Part shown: positions 55,792 to 64,000 of the stretch, in pieces | How the letters are laid out: every line of letters starts with the position of its first letter | How positions within the stretch are numbered: position 1 is the first letter of the stretch | Source of the DNA: an uncultured bacterium | GTDB taxonomy: Bacteria > Actinomycetota > Coriobacteriia > Coriobacteriales > Eggerthellaceae | Reading direction: 5' to 3' | NCBI GenBank assembly: GCA_905215035.1 | Contig: CAJMOJ010000002.1 | Span: 5,117 to 69,116, forward strand | DNA: 64,000 bases | The notes under the pieces: model-generated | Told to the model about the DNA's origin: nothing | The model's database searches: none | Seen by the model: the letters and a program-made list of their open reading frames with translations, nothing else | Translations under genes and position numbers: made by a program

Positions 55792-56502
55792 CTAATTATT
55801 TTTTGTTGGATCCTCGAATCGATATCCCACTCCATGAACCGTATGGAGCCAAAGAGGATCACGGGGATTGTCGCCCAGTTTAGCACGCAGATTTTTAATA
55901 TGAGAGTCAATGGTGCGCTCATATCCCTCAAAATCATATCCCAGCACTTTTTCTACCAACTCCATGCGAGAATAGACGCGTCCGGGATAGCGACACAAGG
56001 TGGTCAAAAGTTTGAATTCGGATGCCGTTAAGTCAACCTCTTCTCCTTTAACCAAAATCTTGTGGCCTGAGATATCGATAACCAAATCTCCAAATTCAAG
56101 CACTTCACGCTGTGGCTCAGCCTCAGAATGAACACGACGCAACAAGGCGCGTACACGTGCCACCAACTCACGGGGACTAAATGGCTTCACCAAGTAGTCG
56201 TCAGCACCTAATTCAAGACCAATAATTCGATCTTCAACCTCACCTTTTGCCGTTAACATAATGATAGGAACATCAGAATTGTCGCGAATCACACGACACA
56301 CACGCTCACCAGGAACACGTGGCAGCATCAAATCAAGAATAACGAGATCAAAATGATGACGCGAAAACTCTTCAAGCGCCTCTTGCCCATCGCCTACTGC
56401 CGTAACCCAGTAGCTTTCCTTTTCTAAATATGCAGCAACAGCATCACGAATGACCTTCTCATCTTCAACCAGTAAAATACGTCGAGTATCTCCATTAGCC
56501 AT
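55792..56502 (-). CDS. OmpR/PhoB-type response regulator
   Basis: A 236-residue regulator. Receiver domain: LLVEDEKVIRD, phosphoacceptor Asp 57 in DLVILDLMLPRVPGE, conserved Thr in IIMLTAKG and Lys in YLVKPFSPREL. The C-terminal winged helix (DLTASEFKLLTTLCRYPGRVYSR, DSHIKNLRAKLG, HTVHGVGYRF) is of the OmpR class. The ATG at 56502 is preferred to an in-frame upstream start that adds 17 residues not seen in the family. Transcribed before the kinase gene (about 140 bases). Confidence 0.95.
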   Translation of the reverse strand: MANGDTRRILLVEDEKVIRDAVAAYLEKESYWVTAVGDGQEALEEFSRHHFDLVILDLMLPRVPGERVCRVIRDNSDVPIIMLTAKGEVEDRIIGLELGADDYLVKPFSPRELVARVRALLRRVHSEAEPQREVLEFGDLVIDISGHKILVKGEEVDLTASEFKLLTTLCRYPGRVYSRMELVEKVLGYDFEGYERTIDSHIKNLRAKLGDNPRDPLWLHTVHGVGYRFEDPTKNN

Positions 56503-56553
56503 TTCGTTTCTCACTTCCTTAAATATATGCCCGTCAGACAAACCACTTCCCAA

Positions 56554-56776
56554 GCGCCCAGCATTTCCCGTAATACGCCCATAAACCTCTCGGATTCCCT
56601 GCGATTCCTCACACTGGGCCTCTACAGATCAATCTAGCTCTCTTGGGAGTGTTCTACTCGTATGCGTAGTATTTGGGATTATTGTAACAATTGACGTTTA
56701 AGCAAACTCTATCGCCACGTAAATGTCACAATACCTTTTACTACTGTTTACGTATTGACAAGGAGATCACCCACCC
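56554..56776. promoter_or_regulatory. Divergent promoter region
   Basis: 223 gene-free bases between the minus-strand regulator gene and the plus-strand Tat-like gene. Promoters for both should lie here, but I see no convincing -35/-10 pair. Nothing else recognisable. Confidence 0.3.
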
Positions 56777-58390
56777 GTGCCTGGCAGCTCTCACAACTCA
56801 TCACCTAAACAACCAACTCCTCGCAAACGTGCTCGAGCGCCGCGCAAATCAGGCGCCAAAGATCGTGCGTCCCATGGTTTTGGCACCACGCTAGGCGGAT
56901 CAAGCTCTCCTTCTACAAAAACGTCATTTAGCTCAAAGCGTCCTCAGGGATTTTCCACCAGCGCTGCAAATCACTCTTCCTTTGCACAAGGATCTCGTAA
57001 AATGCGATCCTCTAGAAATAGAACACTCAATGGGTCTTTGAGCGAAACCACGCTTGGAAATCATGAAGGGGGATTTAGCGGTGGTTCTCATACGTCAGGA
57101 TTTGGCAAAGGACCCCTTCTTACCCGTCGTAATGTTTTGATTGGCGCAGGAGTACTAGGCGGAGCTGCACTTGTTGGTGCCGGTGGAGCCTACGCCGCCG
57201 GCGTCTTTGATTCCGATGAACCCACCGTGCAAGGCATCTCAGTTCCTGAGTCCGCTGTCACTAATCTGGACAATTTAACTGAAACCAATTTTGCTGACCA
57301 TATGCGCATGACAGCATCATACAAGTTGCCTGCTGGCTCGCTTCTTTGGGCCGACAATGACACGCTTGCTGCCTGCCTTATTCCAACCGGTGCGGTGTCA
57401 CCGCTGCATCGCATTGGACTACTCTATTTTTCTTCCGGCAACCTTCCCACCGTCTTGTCTACCCCGCAGGGCGCCCAAGAAGGGTATGAATTCATGGAAG
57501 TGCGTGCGAGCGAATCGGGCATTATTTGGGTTGAATCCAATATGTTTGAAAAGACGTGGCGCGTATACACAGCACGGGTAAGCAATGCGCAAACATCTGC
57601 AATTACGCTTGTCGATGAGGGCGATGAGGCTTGGCTTACGCCTTCGATTGCTATATGCGATGATCGCGCATTCTGGCAAGTTATGCCTAACACAGAAGGT
57701 TCGCAGGCTAAATCAGGATCTGCTGTTAAAACAACCACACTCGGATCTGACGCAGTCGATGTTGCTTGGGAATCTAATAAAGCGTTCGCAACACGTATTA
57801 CCGGTGTTGGCGATGGGGTTGTTATCACTCCGCGTGCAGCATCCACAAACATGTATTACCAGCTCACCAAGCTCTCAGGCAAAGACGCATCAATGATAGA
57901 CCAGATGACGCTTCCTTCCGCTATGACGCCATCTCTAGCAAGTTATGGTAAAACTGGTTTTAGCTTTTGCTTTGCTGACATCTATAACTATGGTGGCGGT
58001 ATCTCTAACTTGGGAACGTATACCCCCCTTGTTGAGCACGCTGCTTTTGAATACAACAATCTCGATTGGTTTAGATTTGGTAGAACGCCATCAGCTAATC
58101 CTTCTTGGTGTGGCGCTTACTTCATGGTGAAATCAACACGGGCTATTGCCGGCATTTCCTTCACTGACAATACCTATTTTATGATAGAGGCGCCTTCTAA
58201 CACTGATACCTACGGAGAGTATCTTGTCTCATCAGGTATTCGCAAGCATGTTGTGGGTGTTTCTACTATCACGCCCACAGGTTATACTCCCACCGTGGCA
58301 ACTGATACAGGATTACCAAGCGCATCGTCTTCTAACTTAGTATCAGGAGAAGGAATCCACACACTCGTTCGCGTTTTTGTCGCGCAATAA
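56777..58390 (+). CDS. Tat-like secreted protein with long basic N-terminus, function unknown
   Basis: A 537-residue protein. The first 110 residues are Ser/Lys/Arg/Gly-rich and disordered-looking. Then LTRRNVLIGAGVLGGAALVG (about 115-135) resembles a twin-arginine (TRRxxL) signal followed by a hydrophobic stretch with an AYAAG cleavage-like end. The exported part (about 145-537) is beta-rich with repeated aromatic strands and may be a propeller; no family is recognised. The GTG start has AAGGAG ten bases before. It is divergent from the two-component system. Confidence 0.75.
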   Translation: MPGSSHNSSPKQPTPRKRARAPRKSGAKDRASHGFGTTLGGSSSPSTKTSFSSKRPQGFSTSAANHSSFAQGSRKMRSSRNRTLNGSLSETTLGNHEGGFSGGSHTSGFGKGPLLTRRNVLIGAGVLGGAALVGAGGAYAAGVFDSDEPTVQGISVPESAVTNLDNLTETNFADHMRMTASYKLPAGSLLWADNDTLAACLIPTGAVSPLHRIGLLYFSSGNLPTVLSTPQGAQEGYEFMEVRASESGIIWVESNMFEKTWRVYTARVSNAQTSAITLVDEGDEAWLTPSIAICDDRAFWQVMPNTEGSQAKSGSAVKTTTLGSDAVDVAWESNKAFATRITGVGDGVVITPRAASTNMYYQLTKLSGKDASMIDQMTLPSAMTPSLASYGKTGFSFCFADIYNYGGGISNLGTYTPLVEHAAFEYNNLDWFRFGRTPSANPSWCGAYFMVKSTRAIAGISFTDNTYFMIEAPSNTDTYGEYLVSSGIRKHVVGVSTITPTGYTPTVATDTGLPSASSSNLVSGEGIHTLVRVFVAQ

Positions 58391-58398
58391 CTTTTCCT

Positions 58399-58519
58399 GC
58401 TGTACACGTTTTTTGCTGTAGATGTTCTTACCGCAGGCTTTTACTGTAGACGTTTTGCTGTAGATGTTCTTGCCCCAGGCGCTTTGCTGTACGCATTTTT
58501 CTGCAGGCGCTTTGCTGTA
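58399..58519. repeat. Degenerate tandem repeat built on GCTGTA, period about 14/28 bp
   Basis: (G/A)CTGTA begins copies at 58399, 58415, 58443, 58457, 58486 and 58514. Spacings of 16, 28, 14, 29 and 28 fit multiples of about 14. The extended unit is roughly GCTGTAGATGTTCTT plus GCCCCAGGCGCTTT. It lies between the convergent Tat-like and purB genes. Confidence 0.8.
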
Positions 58520-58532
58520 CGAACTTCTTTGC

Positions 58533-58565
58533 ATAAAAATAGGGTGCTACCTGGGGTAACACCCT
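58533..58565 (-). terminator. Rho-independent terminator of purB
   Basis: AGGGTG, a C-A mismatch and TACC pair with GGTA and CACCCT around a TGG loop (58541-58565). On the minus strand the stem is followed by ATTTTTATG. It lies about 60 bases after the purB stop. Confidence 0.82.
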
Positions 58566-58624
58566 AAATCGGACACATTTTTGCCCTATAACCTTATGTT
58601 TCCACACGCTCGAGATTCTCAGAA

Positions 58625-59968
58625 TTAAAACTCTAAATCCTCAAGTCGCTCAAAAACAATATCTTTACGCGTCAAGAAATCCCAAGGATCAAAAATCTCA
58701 TCAAGGACCTCTTTGGATAAGTTAGCCTCAGGATCTGCTTCAAGACGCTCACGATAGGATGGTCCATCGACAGCATTTTGAATATCCTCCCACACCTTCA
58801 TAGCGTTGCGCTGCACGATAACATACGCATCTTCACGTGAAATACCCGTATCAACAAGAGCAAGAAGAACCTTTGAGCTAAAGATCAAGCCCTTGGTACG
58901 CCACAGATTGTGCTCCATCTTGGCAGGATAGGTCTGCAGGCCATCAAGCATCCACTGCATCTTGCCAAACATGTAATCGAGCGCAATAAAGCTGTCAGCT
59001 AAAGCAACACGCTCAGCGCCAGAGTGAGAAATGTCGCGCTCATACCACAGGGCAACATCGTCAAACGCAACCTGTGCGTTAGCTTTAACAACACGCGCCA
59101 ATCCGCATACACGCTCTGCCGTAATCGGGTTGCGCTTATGAGGCATTGCTGAAGAACCTTTTTGTCCCTTAGTAAAGGGTTCCTCCGCTTCAATTACATC
59201 TGACTGCTGAAGCAAACGAACCTGCATAGCAATAGACTCAAGCGTTGAAGCAGTAACGGCAAGTGCAGCCATAACTTGAGCATGACGATCACGTGCCAAT
59301 ACCTGCGTTGACAGTGGATCAGGTGTTAGTCCAAGCTTTTCGCATACATACTGCTCTACAAAAGGATCGATGCTGGAATACGTTCCAACCGCACCAGAAA
59401 TTGCACCAGTTGCAGCAACAGCACGAGCCTCTTCCATACGAGTCAAAGCGCGTTTTAATGCCCATGCCCATGAACCAAACTTCATGCCAAATGTCATAGG
59501 CTCAGCATGAATACCATGCGTGCGGCCAACGCAAAGCGTGTTTTGGAACTCAAAAGCACGACGCTTACAGGTCTCACCAAGTTGCTTAATGTCTTCGATA
59601 ATAATGTCGCATGCTTGGGTAATCTGATAGGAAAGAGCAGTATCACCTAAGTCAGAAGAAGTCATACCATAATGAACCCATCGGCTTGGAGGCTCTTGTC
59701 CCTCAGGAACATCTGCATCAATGTACTCAGCCATGCAGGTGGTAAACGCAATGACGTCATGATTAGTAACTTTTTCAATCTCATCGATGCGCTCAACAGT
59801 AAAGTCAGCATGATCGCGAATCCACTGCGCCTCTTCTTTGGTAATTCCTGACTTACCTAGTTCAGCTTGCGCCTCACATGCTAAAACTTCAATCTCTTTC
59901 CAGATGGAAAACTTATTTTCCATCTCCCAGATTGCTCCCATTTGTGGGCGTGTATAACGTCCAATCAT
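58625..59968 (-). CDS. purB: Adenylosuccinate lyase
   Basis: A 447-residue fumarase/aspartase-superfamily enzyme: MIGRYTRPQMGAIW at the N-terminus, RWVHYGMTSSDLGDTAL, VGRTHGIHAEPMTFG, and the signature GSSAMPHKRNPITAERVCG with the catalytic Ser near residue 266. It acts at two purine steps, forming AICAR and AMP. Length is normal. GGAG precedes the ATG by nine bases. Transcribed alone, with a good terminator. Confidence 0.97.
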   Translation of the reverse strand: MIGRYTRPQMGAIWEMENKFSIWKEIEVLACEAQAELGKSGITKEEAQWIRDHADFTVERIDEIEKVTNHDVIAFTTCMAEYIDADVPEGQEPPSRWVHYGMTSSDLGDTALSYQITQACDIIIEDIKQLGETCKRRAFEFQNTLCVGRTHGIHAEPMTFGMKFGSWAWALKRALTRMEEARAVAATGAISGAVGTYSSIDPFVEQYVCEKLGLTPDPLSTQVLARDRHAQVMAALAVTASTLESIAMQVRLLQQSDVIEAEEPFTKGQKGSSAMPHKRNPITAERVCGLARVVKANAQVAFDDVALWYERDISHSGAERVALADSFIALDYMFGKMQWMLDGLQTYPAKMEHNLWRTKGLIFSSKVLLALVDTGISREDAYVIVQRNAMKVWEDIQNAVDGPSYRERLEADPEANLSKEVLDEIFDPWDFLTRKDIVFERLEDLEF

Positions 59969-60086
59969 CAGCGAGACTCCTATCTCTTAGTCCTTGCATC
60001 CCAAGTACTCTTTATTGCTAAGTATAGTTGCTTATAAATTGTTTATAGAGTGCATGCAACCACTAGAATACAGTTACCTACAACCC

Positions 60087-60758
60087 CTAGAGCGCACGAA
60101 TAATCTCTCGTGCGCGCGTAAGCTTGTCAGTATCAGCAGCAACAATAACCTCATCGCCTGGATGAATAATCGTATTATTTCCTACAACTTCAATCTCATC
60201 GCCATGATTAACAGCAACCATGCGAATCCCTTCATCAAATTCTATATCCACTGCACGCACACCCGCTTCATTATCATGATATTGCATGCCTGGTACCGTA
60301 ATATCCAAAAGCGCTAAGTCATCATTGGTCATGGCAACCGCAACTGACATAGAACCAAGCATTGCTTCTTCTTGAATCATACGCGCGATCAACGCTGTTG
60401 AAGAAATTGACTCAATACCCAAACGTCTAAAAATGCGGAGGTTCTTTGGGTTATTAACACGTGCAATACAGCGTTGCACCTCGAATACGCGGCTGGCAAT
60501 CTCACACGCTGCCAAATTATCCTCATCACGTCCTGTTGCGGCCACAAAAATATCTGCGTGATCAACGCCAGCATCTTCTTGACGCGATACCTCACACCCA
60601 TCGCCACAAATCACCAGAAACGGACCTTGCATGGTTTCGGAAAGTATCTTGGCTACATTTTCTTTTGCCTCAATAAGAGCGACTTCGTGCCCATCATTGA
60701 GCAAGAAGTTGGCCAAGTACACGCCAACCTTGCCGCCACCTACAATCGTAATATACAT
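60087..60758 (-). CDS. trkA: TrkA-type RCK potassium-uptake regulator (downstream copy)
   Basis: A 223-residue protein with a TrkA-N Rossmann domain (YITIVGGGKVGVYLA, then the acidic NAD/ADP ribose site LIEAKENV) and a TrkA-C domain (about 140-223, ending HPGDEVIVAADTDKLTRAREII). It regulates Trk/Ktr potassium channels by binding NAD(H)/ATP. A similar gene lies directly upstream; the pair probably forms a heteromeric or two-RCK ring. No trkH/ktrB gene is in the window. AGGAG precedes the ATG. Confidence 0.93.
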   Translation of the reverse strand: MYITIVGGGKVGVYLANFLLNDGHEVALIEAKENVAKILSETMQGPFLVICGDGCEVSRQEDAGVDHADIFVAATGRDEDNLAACEIASRVFEVQRCIARVNNPKNLRIFRRLGIESISSTALIARMIQEEAMLGSMSVAVAMTNDDLALLDITVPGMQYHDNEAGVRAVDIEFDEGIRMVAVNHGDEIEVVGNNTIIHPGDEVIVAADTDKLTRAREIIRAL

Positions 60759-60797
60759 AAGCTTTTCTCCTGGCCTTTCTTCCGGCCTTCTAACGCA

Positions 60798-61457
60798 TTA
60801 GCTTTTCATATATTTAGCCAAATTGCGCACCATATCATGACGCGCACAGGCAAGAACTAAATCGCCCTGAAACAATACGCTATTTTCAGAAGGGATCGAT
60901 GACGTAGATCCGTCAGATCGCACAAAAGCACAAATTCTAATATCGTGATTCTTTTCGATCTCACCAACACGAATAGAAGTTTTCCCTAATGCAGTAAGGT
61001 CGAGCGCAAACTGCAAAACTTCATAGTCGCCAAAGGTAGCAATATGATCTCCCAGCCCCGACATGATTTTGGAAAAAAGCTCTTCTGCCACAAGGGCTGT
61101 TCCACACACGTAATCAATACCCAGCTGCAAGTAAGCATGCTCATGGCTGGTATTGTAAAGACGAGCAAAAGCATGAGGGACATCATAGAGTCGACGAGCA
61201 ATTTCAACAACCATCAAATTAGCATTGTCTGACTGTGTAACTGCTGCCACAAAATCGCATTCTTCAATACCAGCTTTAACAAGAACTTCCTCATCAAAAC
61301 CAGCTCCAACAAAGACACTTCCATTAAAGTCGCGGCCTAAAGAGGCAAACGCCTCAGGATTACGATCAATAACACAAACATTGTTGTCGTAGTTGGAGAG
61401 CATGATTGCAAGCTGAGATCCAACGCGCCCGCAACCAACCACGATGATATTGCTCAT
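60798..61457 (-). CDS. TrkA-type RCK potassium-uptake regulator (upstream copy)
   Basis: A 219-residue protein of the same layout: NIIVVGCGRVGSQLAIMLSN (Rossmann), CVIDRNPEAFASLGRDF, then a TrkA-C domain ending LVLACARHDMVRNLAKYM. It shares the fold but differs in sequence from its neighbour 39 bases downstream, so it is not a recent duplicate. AAAGGG lies before the ATG at 61457; a GTG two codons earlier is in frame but less likely. Confidence 0.92.
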   Translation of the reverse strand: MSNIIVVGCGRVGSQLAIMLSNYDNNVCVIDRNPEAFASLGRDFNGSVFVGAGFDEEVLVKAGIEECDFVAAVTQSDNANLMVVEIARRLYDVPHAFARLYNTSHEHAYLQLGIDYVCGTALVAEELFSKIMSGLGDHIATFGDYEVLQFALDLTALGKTSIRVGEIEKNHDIRICAFVRSDGSTSSIPSENSVLFQGDLVLACARHDMVRNLAKYMKS

Positions 61458-61463
61458 AGCCAC

Positions 61464-61766
61464 CCTTTCTTACTTAAAGGAGTCTTTAGTATAGCGCGAA
61501 CTAGCCACAAGCAATGACGTAGAGCACTAACAAGAAGTTGAACTACACAGATAGTGTACGGGTTTCACGCGTGGATAACACATGTTTGCAGCTTTTTGTA
61601 TGTTGCGACACTAAAACTAGGCTTTTTGCACAGAGTTGCCACCTTGCGCCGGAACGCGGCTTCAATATCCGCTTTTCCGCAAGAGAAAACAGACTATCTA
61701 CCAGCCCTTTTAGGCAGCAAAGAAGCTCAAGAGAAATTTAGAAGAAACTTGCAAGGTCAGCAAGGA
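61464..61766. other. Gene-free spacer
   Basis: 303 bases between the TrkA pair and the RlpA-like gene. Short frames exist but show no ribosome-binding site or recognisable motif. It should hold the promoter for the TrkA pair. Nothing else is visible. Confidence 0.35.
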
Positions 61767-62615
61767 TTAGAGGAAACGGTAATACACCGTACGTGTGCCC
61801 CAATCAGCCACATTGCTTGCACCTAAGGCAGTATAAACACCAGGAGCTAAATCGAGTGCACGACCATACTTAGCAAAGCTTCCCGTGTCAGTAACAGTGG
61901 CAATAACTACCTTGTCTTGATAACAAATCTCAACAATGTGTCCTAAAAGATATGACTTGCTCTCAGGAACTGCTACAGTAACCGAGCCACCATGCAGAGA
62001 AACTCCTGAGGCAGTAGTAGTAACACCAAAATTGCCCTTGCCATCATCATTAGTAGCAACATTGTAGGCACTAGCTACGCCACTAGTCCAACTTCCGTCA
62101 TGCACATCAGGAGCTACTCGAGGAGCAGTAGGCAGCGGGTCAAGCGTACAAACCTCACGCGCTTTCTCAACGGCAGTAGGATTAGAATAATCAACTGCAA
62201 CAGGAACGACAACGGGATCAGGATCTTTGACCGTAATAGAACGAGGAGAAGCATCCGTTGGATTTACCACTTCTGAAGGAACATCGGATACCTGGGCAAG
62301 ATCATCATTGGATAAACCTTTGATTCTGTCTGCCGCAGCCACCGTTTCTGAATCTGAAGCCGATTGCGAATCACCCACGCCAATGGTTGATGTATCTGCT
62401 TCATTTGCGCCTTGTGCTGCGTTAGTAATAGTAAGTGTAAGCGCTCCGATAACCGCGACGATTGCCAAAAGAATCAAAAGCATTGCAGGCGACCGACGCT
62501 GTTTAGTATGTATATTGGCTGAAGCCAAATAACCTCCAAGGTCCGGGCTTGCTTTCATCTCAAACAAGGTCTTGTGCTTCTCAAGTGCACGCAATCCATG
62601 TCTTGATTGGTCCAT
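61767..62615 (-). CDS. RlpA-like double-psi beta-barrel protein, membrane anchored
   Basis: A 282-residue protein. A cytoplasmic N-terminus of about 40 residues is followed by one helix (about 44-66), then an Asp/Ser/Thr-rich linker to about 165. The C-terminal 110 residues (SGVASAYNVATNDDG ... VTVAVPESKSYLLGHIVEI ... VIATVTDTGSF ... ALDLAPGVYTALGA) match the RlpA/expansin-like double-psi beta barrel, including the Asp of VTDTG and DLAP-containing strand. Such domains bind or cleave peptidoglycan. AGGTGTGAG precedes the ATG. Confidence 0.87.
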   Translation of the reverse strand: MDQSRHGLRALEKHKTLFEMKASPDLGGYLASANIHTKQRRSPAMLLILLAIVAVIGALTLTITNAAQGANEADTSTIGVGDSQSASDSETVAAADRIKGLSNDDLAQVSDVPSEVVNPTDASPRSITVKDPDPVVVPVAVDYSNPTAVEKAREVCTLDPLPTAPRVAPDVHDGSWTSGVASAYNVATNDDGKGNFGVTTTASGVSLHGGSVTVAVPESKSYLLGHIVEICYQDKVVIATVTDTGSFAKYGRALDLAPGVYTALGASNVADWGTRTVYYRFL

Positions 62616-63022
62616 TGCTCACACCTGCGCATGACAAACACAGATGTGCCGTGAACGTAATCCGACTACTTGCCAAGCCGTTTTAGATAACAGACATCTA
62701 TAAGGGCTTCCATGCGCACACGCTTTTCTCTGCGTGATCTCATGAGACATCTGTATCTCTTTTCAGCGTTATCAATTATAGCTCTTTATCGGTATCTCAC
62801 AAATTTAGACTGCCCCGTGAACGGTCTTTACCATTTCGTCTTCCTGTGGTATACAGCATCTTCTCTACCAGAACACTTATGCCCGTTATAGTGGGGTTTT
62901 ATCATCAAAGGCTTTACTCAAGAGCCCACCAACCATTGATTGTGCCCCACTATTTGATGCTGATATCAATGACTAATCCGATAGGTTTTACGGCAGTATT
63001 CAACCAAATTTTAATCAGGTCT
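62616..63022. other. Gene-free spacer with a large inverted repeat
   Basis: 407 bases without a convincing gene. ATAGTGGGG (62888-62896) and CCCCACTAT (62945-62953) form an exact 9-bp inverted repeat 48 bases apart. The enclosed 66-bp segment resembles a very small mobile-element remnant, but I cannot assign a family. Confidence 0.4.
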
Positions 63023-63877
63023 CTACAAAACATACAAAATAATGGAAAGAAATTGGCAAACCGAGCCGCCCAAAACAAAAACATGAAAGACCGAATGAAT
63101 ATATCGTATCTTTTTTGTAGCAGCATACAAAACGGCACCTATGGTATAGCTCACGCCACCTGCCACTAAAAGCCAAAAGCCCGCTGGAGCAAGCAAACTA
63201 TAGAGCTGGGGCAAGAACACGATAACCGACCACCCAAGCGCAACATACAACACTGCTGATATCCATCGCGGTCGTGTTACCCAAAATGCCTCAAACACAA
63301 TACCTAGCAACGATACAGTCCACACAAAAATGCAGAGCCACAAGCCACCCACATCACCTAAAGTAAGCAAGCAGTACGGCATATAGGTAGCGGCAATATA
63401 AATATAGATACACGAATGATCAAGAATTCTAAACACACGTTTAGCGCCTAGAGGCTGAATAGCATGATAGAGCGTTGAGATGAGATACTCACAAAACATG
63501 CCAATGGTATACACCAAAGCACACAACAACGATACGCCGCCGCCATGACTTACTGCTATTACTACAGCGATAGGAATAGCCGCTATCGCAAGCCCCGCTC
63601 CAATACCATGAGAAACCGCATTAGCTATTTCTTCTCCAACCGTATAATCATGGCCACGTGCAGCACGTGCCGCACGGCGTTTTTCCGCCAAATAGCGACG
63701 CTGTTTCTTCTTACGTTGTTTAGCCTCTACAAGCGATGCTTTAAACGCAGCTTTTTGCTCCTTGCTCGTTTCCTGCTTATCTCTTGCTAACGTACGCTCA
63801 TCATCGATTGATGTACGATGAGATACATCTTCAAATCCTTGCGGAATCCACTCATGATTAACCGATGATGCAGCCAT
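63023..63877 (-). CDS. Hemolysin III family integral membrane protein
   Basis: A 284-residue protein. A basic, coiled-coil-like cytoplasmic N-terminus of about 75 residues is followed by seven membrane helices with the HlyIII pattern: YTVGEEIANAVSHGIGAGLA, GMFCEYLISTLYHAIQPLGAKRVFRILDHSCIYIYIA, and HSVFHVFVLGGSVCQFLSI near the end. The conserved Ser-His-Asp residues of the PAQR/HlyIII metal site (STLYH, LDHS, HSVFH) are present. It may be a lipid hydrolase-like protein; true hemolysis is unproven in the family. It starts 17 bases after the upstream gene. Confidence 0.93.
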   Translation of the reverse strand: MAASSVNHEWIPQGFEDVSHRTSIDDERTLARDKQETSKEQKAAFKASLVEAKQRKKKQRRYLAEKRRAARAARGHDYTVGEEIANAVSHGIGAGLAIAAIPIAVVIAVSHGGGVSLLCALVYTIGMFCEYLISTLYHAIQPLGAKRVFRILDHSCIYIYIAATYMPYCLLTLGDVGGLWLCIFVWTVSLLGIVFEAFWVTRPRWISAVLYVALGWSVIVFLPQLYSLLAPAGFWLLVAGGVSYTIGAVLYAATKKIRYIHSVFHVFVLGGSVCQFLSIILYVL

Positions 63878-63894
63878 GTTTAATTCGTTTCTTT

Positions 63895-64000
63895 TTAATT
63901 TGTCGTTTTATTGCCACCAGGTTGGATCCAATCCAGCCACTGTTGAGCATCTTCTTGGGTAATATCAATAAGACGCTCAGTGGTTCCTCCCGCACCGGCA
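63895..64000 (-). CDS. C-terminal end of an unidentified protein (partial)
   Basis: A frame entering from the right edge ends at TAA 63895-63897 after about 35 residues (TERLIDITQEDAQQWLDWIQ, then PGGNKTTN). Too short to assign. It precedes the hemolysin III gene by 17 bases on the same strand, so they are probably co-transcribed. Confidence 0.5.
   Translation of the reverse strand, partial: AGAGGTTERLIDITQEDAQQWLDWIQPGGNKTTN

Noticed and set aside
58343..58534. Minus-strand frame with KNIYSK repeats
   Set aside because: It lies on the GCTGTA tandem array and overlaps the Tat-like gene; no evidence of coding.
61554..61826. Plus-strand 90-codon frame in the TrkA/RlpA spacer
   Set aside because: No ribosome-binding site, no family resemblance, and it runs into the RlpA-like gene on the other strand.
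62846..63169. Plus-strand frame overlapping the hemolysin III gene
   Set aside because: Antisense to a well-supported gene, with no start signal.

Overview
The window reads as chromosomal DNA of a low-to-mid-GC (mid-40s % by eye) anaerobic actinobacterium, most likely a member of the Coriobacteriia (Eggerthellaceae-like). This is an inference from the mix of genes: a complete menaquinone front end (men), PAS-rich hybrid histidine kinases, a Ser/Thr kinase with three C-terminal membrane helices, a Tat-like secreted protein, large DUF11/sortase-type surface proteins, an initiator tRNA with encoded CCA, and rubredoxin. I cannot confirm the genus without a search.

Layout. 1-4.8 kb: the end of an unknown gene, a rhodanese, two unknown proteins, and a ComEC-like metallo-beta-lactamase with its DUF3006 partner. 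4.9-11 kb: a 964-aa alanine-rich coiled-coil surface protein, a PAS-GGDEF diguanylate cyclase, and a PurF-like protein that overlaps it and lacks the glutaminase cysteine. 11-22 kb: a LOG-family phosphoribohydrolase, a 1000-aa hybrid histidine kinase, a lipoprotein flavodoxin, an esterase, and a 1674-aa cell-wall protein with DUF11 repeats and an LSKTG anchor. 22-24.4 kb: rubredoxin and a MATE exporter.

24.4-37.1 kb is an accessory region. It holds a broken IS30-family transposase, an MFS transporter, an XRE/zinc-ribbon regulator, VapBC, an unrecognised GHKL-ATPase protein, an orphan winged-helix fragment behind a tandem repeat, a histidine-less acyltransferase-like membrane protein, a RhuM-Fic fusion, the initiator tRNA, a Ser/Thr kinase with an HTH partner, and HicAB with palindromic operators.

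37.2-53.6 kb returns to housekeeping, all on the minus strand: CDF transporter, DegV, a bactofilin-like membrane protein, then the men cluster transcribed as menF, menD, menH-menB (one ORF) and menE-menC (one ORF), preceded by mazG, an ACT-domain protein, folE, exodeoxyribonuclease III, a membrane protein and purC. Together MenF, D, H, C, E and B take chorismate to 1,4-dihydroxy-2-naphthoyl-CoA; the later steps (thioesterase, MenA, methyltransferase) are not here. 53.9-64 kb: a histidine kinase/OmpR-type regulator pair, a Tat-like protein, purB, two adjacent TrkA-type RCK proteins, an RlpA-like barrel protein, a hemolysin III family protein and the end of an unknown gene.

The most unusual pattern is that many intergenic spacers consist of short degenerate tandem repeats (periods 12-30 bp). 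The motif differs from place to place, but the architecture is the same. Similar short-period expansions appear in some coding linkers.
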